Source: Selenomonas sp. oral taxon 892 str. F0426 (lineage in GTDB: Bacteria > Bacillota > Negativicutes > Selenomonadales > Selenomonadaceae). Taken from it: 63,111 bases of DNA. Within the stretch, counting starts at the first letter, position 1. Every line of letters starts with the position of its first letter. A program made the position numbers and the translations under genes. The notes below the pieces were generated by a model. It did no database searches. It worked only from the letters and a program-made list of their open reading frames with translations, and had not been told where the DNA came from. Location: contig NZ_KI260533.1 in the NCBI RefSeq assembly GCF_000468035.1, positions 29,698-92,808 of the forward strand, written 5' to 3'. This document shows, in pieces, positions 52,601 to 60,600 of this stretch.

Positions 52601-54374
52601 CGATATTCGCCTTGAACCGCCGGTTGGTATTTCCTCCGAGCGAATGTGTCAGCCCCATGTTAAAGCTGACATGCGAGCTGAATAGACTGCTGTGGTCGAG
52701 CCGCACACTCGGCATGAAGATCGTATCCTTCCCCATCTGCCAGAAATCCTGGACGAAGAAGTGCTGTTTCTTGATATCCGCCTGCCCGATGGTCTGACGG
52801 TTCTTTCGATCCATCTCCTCCTGTTCGAATTTCTTGCCGTGCCACGTGAGCGTCCTGTTATATGTGCCGTAATACCGACGCATAATCGTATCATCATCCA
52901 GAGGATCACCGTCCTCATCGAGGAAGAGCTCGGCTGGATTATCTCTGCGCAGCTCCGCCACAAAGTCTGGAATTTTATCTTCATTAGTTCCATTTTCATA
53001 GTCCTCAAAGGTATATGGTGGAACTTGTGTCTTCCCATAGGCATCCTTGTAACCATAGAGCGCGTATTCCTTATCGTACTGTGGAATCCCGTTCTCGTTC
53101 AGATACATCGGATGGTCTTTGATACGCGAGCTAGGTGAACCATCCTCCTCGCTGTGTAAATTCTTATCGTAATCCCACGGATCAATATATCGTGTTCGGA
53201 TATTTCGAGCACCTTTCAGGCGGCTTCCCTCTCCGCTTTCCTTGCTGACCCCGAATCCGTAGCTCAGCAGATGTCGATCATTCAGCTGTGTCCCAGCACT
53301 TGCCTTGAGATTCCATTCCTTATGCAGAATATGATCCAGATAACGCAGCGTATTCTTTCCCTCGTATTTTGAGAACGTCGCGACAGAAGACAGCGTCACA
53401 TCATCCTCCATCATCTTTGCATGATTGAAGTCGATCTTCCAGTTTGTATTTTTCGCTTGCCCGTAGTAACTCATACGATACGTATCGCGGTTGATGCTTC
53501 GCTTGTAATGAACCACGGGATCCGGTGCATCCTCCGAATGCTTCGTAAAGCGATCCATCTCCTCATCGGCACGATCTACGGAGAAATCAATCGCATGTTT
53601 GTCATCAAATGAATACGTCCCCAAAAAACCGATATTTTTGATATCGCCAAAATAGCGCAGTGAATTCCGAATCGCGCCGTTCGTATTCACCCCGTTGTAG
53701 AATATCTTTTCACTATAGATCGGCATGATATCCCGTTTACTGCCATAGATCGCCCCTTGGAATTTCCCGAGTTTGCCACTGTCCGCCCGCAGGAAAAAGT
53801 TCTTGTAGGGTAAGGCGCCATCATCCGACTTGACGCGAAGGGCCTCCGCATTGAACCGCAGGACGGGCACATCCTCAGCTCTGCGCGTAACGATATTGAC
53901 AACGCCGCCAATAGCATCTGCGCCGTACTTCGCACTCGCCGCACCGCGAACGATCTCGATGCGCTCGACATTTTCCGTCCCGAGGCGCTGCAGCTCATCC
54001 GCCTGTCCGCTGTACTTTGCAAAGTCTCCCATGACGGGATGCCCATCGATGAGGATGAGTGTATGCCGTGGTTCTGCCCCGCGAATCGAAAGAGTCACAC
54101 GTCCCATCGCATCCACATTACGAGTCATGCCTGTTTCGCTGAAAATTATATCCTCAACCGATTTCGCCTGTTTCTTCGCAATATCCTCCGCCGTAATGAT
54201 CGTCGTCGATTGCGATTCATATTTCGCTTCTTCCTTAGCGGCATCTGTTTCCACATGAATATCTTCCGTGGAAACCCCATTCCCCTGACTTTCATCCGCC
54301 CATACACTCGACACAGGCATCATCAGATGAATTAACACGGCGCAAGCCAGAGCCGACTTCCCTTTGATCTTCAC
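49635..54374 (-). CDS. TonB-dependent receptor fused to a second barrel-like module (copy 1)
   Basis: 1,579 residues, nearly twice the usual length. Signal peptide (about 1-26, SSVWA), plug domain with IRGAEPRHTLILIDG and IEIVRGAASAKYGADAIGGVVNIV, then a TonB-receptor barrel ending near residue 861 (YKLGINLKF). About 700 further residues follow, rich in alternating barrel-strand patterns and ending VQVTYRF with the terminal Phe of outer-membrane proteins. The C-terminal module (SLGRLTEPMGVTGYWFGK, DRYLDGIRSFTVGAGYVP) looks porin-like. GTG at 54374 has AAAGGCGG upstream and matches the paralogue's start. Probably imports a chelate or cofactor with the ECF transporter. Confidence 0.85.
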   Translation of the reverse strand: MKIKGKSALACAVLIHLMMPVSSVWADESQGNGVSTEDIHVETDAAKEEAKYESQSTTIITAEDIAKKQAKSVEDIIFSETGMTRNVDAMGRVTLSIRGAEPRHTLILIDGHPVMGDFAKYSGQADELQRLGTENVERIEIVRGAASAKYGADAIGGVVNIVTRRAEDVPVLRFNAEALRVKSDDGALPYKNFFLRADSGKLGKFQGAIYGSKRDIMPIYSEKIFYNGVNTNGAIRNSLRYFGDIKNIGFLGTYSFDDKHAIDFSVDRADEEMDRFTKHSEDAPDPVVHYKRSINRDTYRMSYYGQAKNTNWKIDFNHAKMMEDDVTLSSVATFSKYEGKNTLRYLDHILHKEWNLKASAGTQLNDRHLLSYGFGVSKESGEGSRLKGARNIRTRYIDPWDYDKNLHSEEDGSPSSRIKDHPMYLNENGIPQYDKEYALYGYKDAYGKTQVPPYTFEDYENGTNEDKIPDFVAELRRDNPAELFLDEDGDPLDDDTIMRRYYGTYNRTLTWHGKKFEQEEMDRKNRQTIGQADIKKQHFFVQDFWQMGKDTIFMPSVRLDHSSLFSSHVSFNMGLTHSLGGNTNRRFKANIGTGYTEPGMGELYYHWEMYAGMPYDIGVGKLGYYWFGNPNLKPEKSLNFDLGFEAEQGKSQIRINAFHNRIRDYMTTYFTGELMHFHPEADAKKETWITPPDMIYSFKNIGRAEITGIETELSQKMDEHFSWKLGYTYLYAINKSDPNMPRQLLNKPRHKIDISLTYENKKTGWRASLWGDYYLRMLDSNTIANNGNYVHNDLGDGSTQYNFAKGGQQTYERKSFGIWNLLVQKQIDKDSVVYLGIDNLFNHRDDDQAMRERVYKLGINLKFDGISGRRSLAREALAKAQEDGGILRNFITPPFDTKREVGTTIFGDYRLRYNSFTGKNKPSEARVTTRSSIGSAYKNYLEKGDQGFEQRLRVGADMRVGTNTNVTLIGSASGTKDVDTTQDVGAPALKEARVENVDVTQHAKVWDLSLGRLTEPMGVTGYWFGKEYDGARAVWTGQRSQVRVGFGDFSKSTGISDSAYSRAVNEVFLRPPTKKEWLGYDRDLVNDENYSVPSVQTAGFESLYDKLRRASSFEEEKSILDSYFNLIGQDDPTAYNKIKQAAQYETNSHIWRIVTARDRNGNVKGRYLMTDLFMTVPGGSDPFDKNNLRTAGETSWNTVMTRSGENPETWRRYVSSSALLSSQQYTFTSEFYGYGVYKGSETLQALGSGTTYNGKNYAGIPLEKFNPADFQTITQAEAKEKALSSLYEKSSALEPLYKKMSNGDNAIGYRRASLSPVAQRILALAASDNYWRPEENSKLPLHLLARAGYLFPQLGVVLHTDQIPALKRAIFVQARHEVTPQVGIAAWYLRSVGGNSHRFLTANGTGNDVDVFDTTANVIGIGAKWQLGKNLALSVDYGQNRSAFGRYMNGATRWAHTAGTSAFTPQGRAYGGTPTFRVLRLDVGRADMDAAGSWNAFVDYKAFEHGSFFGGNGTEALPDRYLDGIRSFTVGAGYVPVENLLVETFYTFGAKGLHARDTLYGAENFKLGNYTRVQVTYRF

Positions 54375-54401
54375 AAAGACCGCCTTTCTATCATGGAACA
54401 A

Positions 54402-54414
54402 GATTCATTATCAC
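54402..54414 (-). promoter_or_regulatory. Possible Fur-like site before receptor copy 1
   Basis: GTGATAATGAATC lies about 30 bases before the start and matches part of the Fur consensus GATAATGATAATCATTATC. The flanks are very A/T-rich, so the match is weak evidence. Confidence 0.3.
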
Positions 54415-54469
54415 TATAATTATAATATTATACACATTATTTCCTCAATTTCTAGTCCTAAAATAAAAA

Positions 54470-54495
54470 ATCTCCCCCGTCGAAACGAGAGAGAT
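54470..54495 (-). terminator. Terminator after the ECF S-component gene
   Basis: ATCTCTCTCGT-TTCG-ACGGGGGAGAT, an 11-bp stem with a UUCG tetraloop, followed by TTTTTATTTT. Confidence 0.85.
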
Positions 54496-54504
54496 GCACA
54501 CCGA

Positions 54505-55092
54505 TTATGCAATTTCCTTAAAATGCTTCCTCAAAATCCGCTTTCCAATATAGATCCCGATGAAGCCCCCGAGAAAGGCAATCCCCATGCCCGCCGCAAG
54601 GAATACGCCCGTACTGTGCTCGACGAACTTCTGAATCCGCTCCATATCCATGCCCGCCTCCTGCCAGCGAATCATCTCCTGGTCGAGGAAGAAGAGGAGC
54701 GGGATTGCGCCGCCGAACACGTACGCTGCCTGAATCAGCCCGTAGCCCGCCGCGAGCACGGGAATCCGATAGCTGAGCCGCGAAGCGATCAGATCGATGA
54801 TGAGCGCCACCGCCGTCACCGAGCCGACGAAGGGCACATACATCATCCCGGAGAATCCGGCAAAGAGCGCCGTGCTGATCGCCGCAAACAGCGTGATCGC
54901 ACCGAACTTCGGAATCTTCTTCACCACGAACAAAAATACCGTACCGAGCAGCACGCCGATCAGCGCAGGACTCAGTGCGTGCATCGCGGGCGAGAGCAGC
55001 ACGGTGAGCGCGCCGATGCCCAGCACGAGCACGCCGTACAGTGCCGAGAGTATACCGATCAGGACAAAGTCGCTGATTTTCCAGGAATTCAT
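54505..55092 (-). CDS. ECF transporter S component (MptD-like)
   Basis: 195 residues, five to six membrane helices, the size of a substrate-binding S component. Begins SWKISDFVLIGILSALYGVLV. The subgroup is usually annotated as a putative ECF S component without a known ligand. It follows the ATPase gene by 15 bases, so the dedicated module order is T, AA', S. ATG at 55092 has GGAGG upstream. Confidence 0.8.
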   Translation of the reverse strand: MNSWKISDFVLIGILSALYGVLVLGIGALTVLLSPAMHALSPALIGVLLGTVFLFVVKKIPKFGAITLFAAISTALFAGFSGMMYVPFVGSVTAVALIIDLIASRLSYRIPVLAAGYGLIQAAYVFGGAIPLLFFLDQEMIRWQEAGMDMERIQKFVEHSTGVFLAAGMGIAFLGGFIGIYIGKRILRKHFKEIA

Positions 55093-55107
55093 AGAGTACC
55101 TCCAGTT

Positions 55108-56583
55108 TTATCCAATCCGCTCACGAAACAGCCTCTCTAGTGCAGCTGCGTCGCGCAGTGCAAAATCCTCTGCAATCCGCCCATCCTCGAGGAGAATGAC
55201 GCGGTTGCACGAATTCATGATGAACTCGTAGTCATGCGTAATGATGATGGCGGCATTCTCCGCCCCCGTAAATTCATCGATGAGCGTGCAGACCGTCCGC
55301 ATATTACCGTAGTCCAACCCGCTCGTCGGCTCATCGAAAATACCGATGCGCTTGTGCAGAAGACAGGCGGCAGCAATCACAAGCCGCTGCTTCTGCCCCA
55401 TCGACAGCCGCATGGGATGCTCGTCGATCAGCGGCAGCAGGCGGAACTGCGCAAGCACCGTACGAATGCGCGCATCGATGTCCTCCGCCTCCTCATTGCC
55501 AAGCAGGAGATCATGATAGAGACTCGAACCGAAGATCTGAAAATCCACATTCTGCATCACATAGCTGACCGCCGTATAGCGTCTGCGTGCGGCAAGGGGC
55601 TCCCCGCCGACAGAGAGACGACCGCCCCGCTCCCGCAGCAGCCCGCAGATGATTTTCGCGAGCGTACTCTTGCCGCAGCCGTTATGCCCGAGGAGCGCGA
55701 TACGGTCACCCGCGCGTACGGAGAGCGAGACATCGCGCAGGACATCCTGCCCGCGCACATAGCCAAACGAAATATGTTCAAGTGACAGCAGCTCTGCACC
55801 GCCCATCGCAGGAGCAGCCTGCTCACACGCCGCACGCGTATGGAAAAGGTCGAAGCCGCGTATGCCGAACGCGTTCAGTGCCTCGTTATTGAGTGCATTC
55901 ATCTCAGCATCGCGATAGCGGCGCACAATCGTCCCATGCTCCATTATGACAAGTTGGTCGCATACGCCGTGCAGATAGTAGAGACGATGCTCTGCCACCA
56001 CAATCGTATAGCCGCGCTCCTTCAGCTCCTCAATCGTGCGGCGCAGCAGCGCAATCGACGGATAGTCGAGATTTGCCGACGGCTCGTCCAGCAGCAGGAT
56101 CTTGCACTCCAACATCAGTGCCGAGGCAATCGCAATCTTCTGCTTCTCCCCGCCCGACAGCTCCGAGAACTTCCGTCCAAGAAAACGCTCAAGCGAAAGT
56201 GTCTCCACGACAGAGCGCAGCCGCCGCTCGATCTCATCACGCGGCACACCGAAGTTTTCACAGCCAAACACGAGATCGGACAGCACATCGAGCGTAAAGA
56301 ACTGATTGTCGGGATTCTGGAACACCGTCGCCGCAATCCGCGAAATATCCCCAATGCGGAGATTCTGCACATCCTGTCCGGCGAGGAGAACCTTCCCCTC
56401 CGTCGTGCCCTCGTAGAAGCCGGGACAGAGACCATTGATGCGGCGCAGGAGCGTTGACTTCCCGCAGCCGCTCTCCCCCGCGATCACGATCACCTCGCTC
56501 GCCCCTGCCGTGCAGGAGTTCCCGCTGATGCTCCGCTGCGCCCTGTCCTGATATTGAAAGCCTACACTCTGTAACTCAATCAT
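55108..56583 (-). CDS. ECF transporter ATPase, two fused nucleotide-binding domains
   Basis: 491 residues with two ABC ATPase domains in one chain. Domain 1 (about 1-235) has GESGCGKS, LSGGEKQK and LLLDEPSANLD; domain 2 (about 260-490) has GHNGCGKS, LSMGQKQR and GIFDEPTSGLD. This equals a fused EcfA-EcfA' pair. ATG at 56583 has GAGGG upstream, 11 bases after the T-component gene. Confidence 0.9.
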   Translation of the reverse strand: MIELQSVGFQYQDRAQRSISGNSCTAGASEVIVIAGESGCGKSTLLRRINGLCPGFYEGTTEGKVLLAGQDVQNLRIGDISRIAATVFQNPDNQFFTLDVLSDLVFGCENFGVPRDEIERRLRSVVETLSLERFLGRKFSELSGGEKQKIAIASALMLECKILLLDEPSANLDYPSIALLRRTIEELKERGYTIVVAEHRLYYLHGVCDQLVIMEHGTIVRRYRDAEMNALNNEALNAFGIRGFDLFHTRAACEQAAPAMGGAELLSLEHISFGYVRGQDVLRDVSLSVRAGDRIALLGHNGCGKSTLAKIICGLLRERGGRLSVGGEPLAARRRYTAVSYVMQNVDFQIFGSSLYHDLLLGNEEAEDIDARIRTVLAQFRLLPLIDEHPMRLSMGQKQRLVIAAACLLHKRIGIFDEPTSGLDYGNMRTVCTLIDEFTGAENAAIIITHDYEFIMNSCNRVILLEDGRIAEDFALRDAAALERLFRERIG

Positions 56584-56594
56584 AGCGCATACCC

Positions 56595-57314
56595 TCAAAC
56601 AACGGTAAGACAGAGCGCAAAGGCAAGCGGCGCAAGGAAGATCATCGCCCAATCCTTGCCGCCCATGCGGACATCGAAATAGGACGTGCGCGTCCCGCTG
56701 TATTCATAGCCCTTGACGAGCGCCGCTCCCGAGAACTCCTCCGTGATCTTCTCACTGCGGAACAGCATCGGCACAACAAAATACTCGATTGCCTTCATCG
56801 GATGACGTACGACATAGCCGAGCGACACAGGAATCCCCTTGAGACGCATTGCGTCCACAATCACGCGAAAATCGTCCTTCATCGCCGGCAGATAGCGGAT
56901 CATCACCACAATGCTGAGAATGATGCCCCGATGCAGACGCAGACGCGAGAGTGCCGTCGTGATCTCCGCGATATTCGTGCTCTTCTTGAGCGCAATGCCG
57001 AGCACGACGAACGGATAGATGCGCAGTGCGATAAAGGCGATCAGCTGCGGCACGAGGATTAACCCGCGCGGCAGATCCGTGCCGCGCAGCAGCTCCGCCC
57101 CATATTGGAGCACAAGCAGCGCGAGAAAGCCGAGGATAAACTTCACCGTCTGCGCCGCACTGCCAACCGTCGCAAAGACAAGAGTCGAGAGTACAAAGGA
57201 CAGAATCAGCACCTCCTGCCGCCCCGAGAAGATCAGAACGCACATGAGCAGCAGATTCAGATATAACATCGTCCGAAAATCGAACGGCTTTGATAATGTG
57301 ATCAGTATGGTCAC
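56595..57314 (-). CDS. ECF transporter T component (EcfT)
   Basis: About 239 residues, five to six membrane helices. The coupling motif region RLHRGIILSIVVMIRYLPAMKDDF and the later VDAMRLKGIP, with the ARG-like signature replaced by AMR, fit EcfT. The start is not settled: the GTG at 57314 sits too close to AAAGG, while a CTG at 57305 has good spacing. A plus-strand promoter at 57341 argues against longer versions. First gene of the ECF operon. Confidence 0.85.
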   Translation of the reverse strand: MTILITLSKPFDFRTMLYLNLLLMCVLIFSGRQEVLILSFVLSTLVFATVGSAAQTVKFILGFLALLVLQYGAELLRGTDLPRGLILVPQLIAFIALRIYPFVVLGIALKKSTNIAEITTALSRLRLHRGIILSIVVMIRYLPAMKDDFRVIVDAMRLKGIPVSLGYVVRHPMKAIEYFVVPMLFRSEKITEEFSGAALVKGYEYSGTRTSYFDVRMGGKDWAMIFLAPLAFALCLTVV

Positions 57315-57340
57315 CCTTTCAAAGAAAAATAATACTGAGG

Positions 57341-57369
57341 TTAACAAAGGTCTTTTCTCGTGCTATATG
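57341..57369 (+). promoter_or_regulatory. Promoter of the small toxin-like gene
   Basis: TTAACA (57341-57346), 17-base spacer, TATATG (57364-57369), preceded by TGC as an extended -10. It points at the 22-codon gene 61 bases away. Confidence 0.6.
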
Positions 57370-57408
57370 TGCCTAGGTGTTGTCATAACGGTAGGCGGTC
57401 AATTCACG

Positions 57409-57422
57409 CCCCCGAAAGGGGG
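57409..57422 (+). promoter_or_regulatory. Hairpin hiding the toxin ribosome-binding site
   Basis: CCCCC-GAAA-GGGGG: a 5-bp G+C stem with a GNRA tetraloop. The GGGGG arm is the ribosome-binding site of the 22-codon gene that starts at 57431. Confidence 0.6.
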
Positions 57423-57430
57423 TATTGCCT

Positions 57431-57499
57431 ATGGGACCATACGAATTTCTTTCGTTTGTCTTCCTCGTTACAATCTGTATTGTAGCATTCAGAGCATAA
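57431..57499 (+). CDS. Small hydrophobic peptide, type I toxin-like
   Basis: 22 residues (MGPYEFLSFVFLVTICIVAF ending RA), a single membrane-spanning helix with a short charged N-terminus containing YE. The pattern matches the putative holin-like or Fst/TxpA-like type I toxins of Firmicutes. Own promoter, ribosome-binding site buried in a hairpin, own terminator, and a convergent antisense promoter. Toxicity is inferred, not shown. Confidence 0.7.
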   Translation: MGPYEFLSFVFLVTICIVAFRA

Positions 57500-57591
57500 G
57501 AAGAGCCGCCCGCAGTGACCAAACTTAGGCGGCTAATCTTAGCTATTTCCTAATGTAGGGGCTGACCGTTTACCGACAGCACCTTTTTCTT
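57496..57591 (-). ncRNA. Antisense RNA, probable type I antitoxin
   Basis: A minus-strand promoter, TTGACG (57626-57621), 17-base spacer, TATAAT (57603-57598), would start a transcript near 57591. It would run antisense to the 3' part of the toxin message and end at the AGCCGCC/GGCGGCT hairpin (57534-57504) followed by CTTCTTAT. About 90 bases. The layout is that of BsrE/SR5- or TxpA/RatA-type systems. Confidence 0.65.
57558..57588 (+). terminator. Terminator of the toxin transcript
   Basis: GGGGCTG / CAGCACC stem with an inner ACCG loop region, then TTTTT at 57584-57588. It lies inside the antisense overlap. Confidence 0.65.
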
Positions 57592-57631
57592 ATGTTTATT
57601 ATACGACGCAACGAGTGATTCGTCAAGCACC

Positions 57632-60600
57632 TCAGAACCGATATGTCACCTGCATACGCGCATAGTCACCGAGGCGGAATCGCTCCGGCCCATAGAGCGT
57701 ATCACGCGCATTGATGCCCTTCGCACCGAACGTGTAGAACGCCTCAACCATGAGATTCTGCACGGGGACATAGCCCGCACCGATGGTAAAGCTTTTGATG
57801 CCGTCGAGGTAGCGGTCGGGCAGAGACTCCGTCCCATTGCCGCCGAAGAACGAACCGTGCTCGAAACGCTTATAGTCGATGAAGGCGTTCCAACTGCCCG
57901 CGACATCCATATCCGCCTGACCGACATCGAGGCGCATGACCCAGAACGTCGGCGTAGTACCGCGCTCGCGTCCCTTGATGGCAAAGTCAGACGTACCCGA
58001 CGTATGCTCATAGCGCGTATGCCCGTTCATATAGCGTCCGAAGTCCGTGAAGTTCGCACCGTAGTCAAAGGAGAGCGCGGCATTCTTTGTGAGCCGATAG
58101 CGTGCGCCGACACCGACGACATTCGCGAGCGTATCGAACGTATTGATATCGTTCCCCGTGCCGTTCGCCGCACGGAACGTGTTCGTATTGCCGCCGAGCG
58201 AGCGCAGATAGAACGCCCCAACGCCAAGATTCGGCGTAACCTCATGGCGCACCTGCATATATGCCGCCTGCTTGATGGCAGGAATGCGGTCGCGTTCGAG
58301 AACTGTGCCAACTTGCAGGACAAAATAGCCCGCACGTTTCAGCAGATTGAGCGGCAGAGCGCTCTTGTCCTCCGGTCCCCACCGATCATCTTCAATCAGA
58401 TAGTTGATGATTCTTTGACCGAGATGCGAGATCCCCCTCTTATTGCCTGCCGGAATCATCCCCCTTAGTGTAAATGCGGTATCGGGATCATCCGGATCGC
58501 GTTTCAGCGACTGCACCCCGTGGTAAGCGCTTTTATCCCAAGAGGATCGGATCGTACGGTCTTTCGCCTCCTCCTTTGTCATTGGTCGGAAATCTCCGGG
58601 CTGCAAATCACTCATCTTCAGGTTGTAGCCAAGAATCGGCTTCTTTCCGTGATATGTTCCATAGCCGTAGAACTCATAAGTCAGCTTATAAACCCCACTC
58701 GGATGACCGTCGATATCTTCACGCCTATCCACCTGCGTCCGCGTCGTCTCCAGATCTGATTCTGCCGACTCCCATGCCTTACGGGTGACATCCTCCATCT
58801 TCTCGCGATTGAATCTGTCCTGATAGGAAAGGCTTTCTTCCGGGTGCAGTTTCTCCAACTGCGGAATTTCTTTCTGCGAAAGATATGTCCCGACAACATC
58901 TCCATCCTCATCCTTCACGGTCACCTTGTACCATGCGAAATCATCGTGCTCTATTTCTCCTTCCTTGGACAATCGATCCATCAATTTCTGATATACTTTG
59001 GGATTATCCTGTTTGACAACATTCAGATACTCGTCAAGAATTTGCTTTTGCTCTGCCAAACTCTGCGCTTTGGCGAGTCGCTGATAAAGCCCGTCAAAGC
59101 CCGGGGTATCCTTGATGAGAGTGCTGTAGTTCGGATAATACGGAACGGCGTCCGTCGTATGGCTGTTGATCGAGGTCGCTTTATAACCCAACCACTCCTC
59201 CTTGGTCACGCCGCGCACAAAGCTCTGCCGCGTCGCATGCGTATACGCAGAGTCTGCGATCCCCGTAGAGCGGCGAAAGTCACCGTAGCCAAGACGTACC
59301 TGCGTCCTCTTGCTCGTCCAGACGGCACGCCCGCCGTCGTACTCCTTGCCAAAGTAGTAGCCCGTTACGCCCATCGGCTCGGTCAGCCGCCCGAGGGAGA
59401 GATCCCATGCCTTCATGTGTCGCGTCACATCCGCCGTATCGAGGTGTGCATGGTTCAGCCCCTTCGACTGCGCCGCATCCGTCTCCGTATCGACGCCCGA
59501 CGTACCCGCGAGACTGCCGAGGACAGTGATGTTCGTATTCTCGTCAAGGCGCGCATCCACGCCCGCCCGCAATCGCTGCTCGAATCCGTGTCCCGCCTTC
59601 TCAAGGTAGTTCTTATATGCGCTGTCGCCGACACTCGCGACAGTTGTGACGCGCGCTTCCGAGGGCTTTTCCTTTCCCGTGAAGCTGTTCCACCGCCAAC
59701 GGTAGTCGCCGATGAAACGTGTGCCGATTTCCTTCTGTACATCGAACGGCGGGATGATAAAGCGTGCCTTCTTTTCCAACGTGGCTTCGTTTGCCGCCGT
59801 ACGTGCCGCACGCTCCTCCGCAGTCATCGGCACGGTATCTGCATCGGGACCGAATTTCATATTCACGCCAATACGATACATCCGCTCTTGGAACGCACGG
59901 TCGTCGTCGCGGTGGTTCAGGATGTTGTCCACGCCGATATAGGCGCTCGCGTCCTTGCCAAGATTCTTCTGCAGGATGAAGTTCCAGATACCGAACGACT
60001 TTTTCTCATAAGTCTGCGTACCGCCCTCATGGAAGTTATAGTGCCATTTTTTCGCAATGCCATCCCAGTCGTAGTAGTTGCCGTTATTCGCGACGCTGTT
60101 GCTGTCGAGCATATTGAGATAGTAGTTGCCCCAGAGCGTTGCGCGCCAACCCGCATTCTCGTAGGTAATGCCGAGATCGATCTTGTGCTGCGGACGATCG
60201 AGCAGACGATCGGGCATCATTGGGTCACTCTTGTTGATCGCATGGAGATAGGTATAGCCGACCTTCGTTGACCAGTGACGGTCAAAGCGGTGGTTGTACT
60301 CCGCCTCCAGTCCCGTGATCTCCGCCCGCCCGATATTCTTGAAACTGTAGATCATATCCGGTGGCAGGAGCCATTTGAGATCAGCAGAATTTTCCGGATG
60401 GAAGTCCATCAGATACCCCGTGAAGTACGTCGTCATATAGTTCCGAATGCGATTGTGGAACGCATTCAGACGGAAGCTATCCTTGCCGTTCTTGCTCTCC
60501 CCCTCCAGACCGATGTCGAAATTGATGGACTTCTCCGGCTTCAGATCGGGATTGCCGACCCAGTAGTAGCCGAGACGTGCACGCTCAAGCCCCATCGGTG

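Noticed and set aside
58844-60271. A 475-codon plus-strand frame inside the second receptor gene
   Set aside because: Antisense shadow of the receptor barrel; no start signal or family match.
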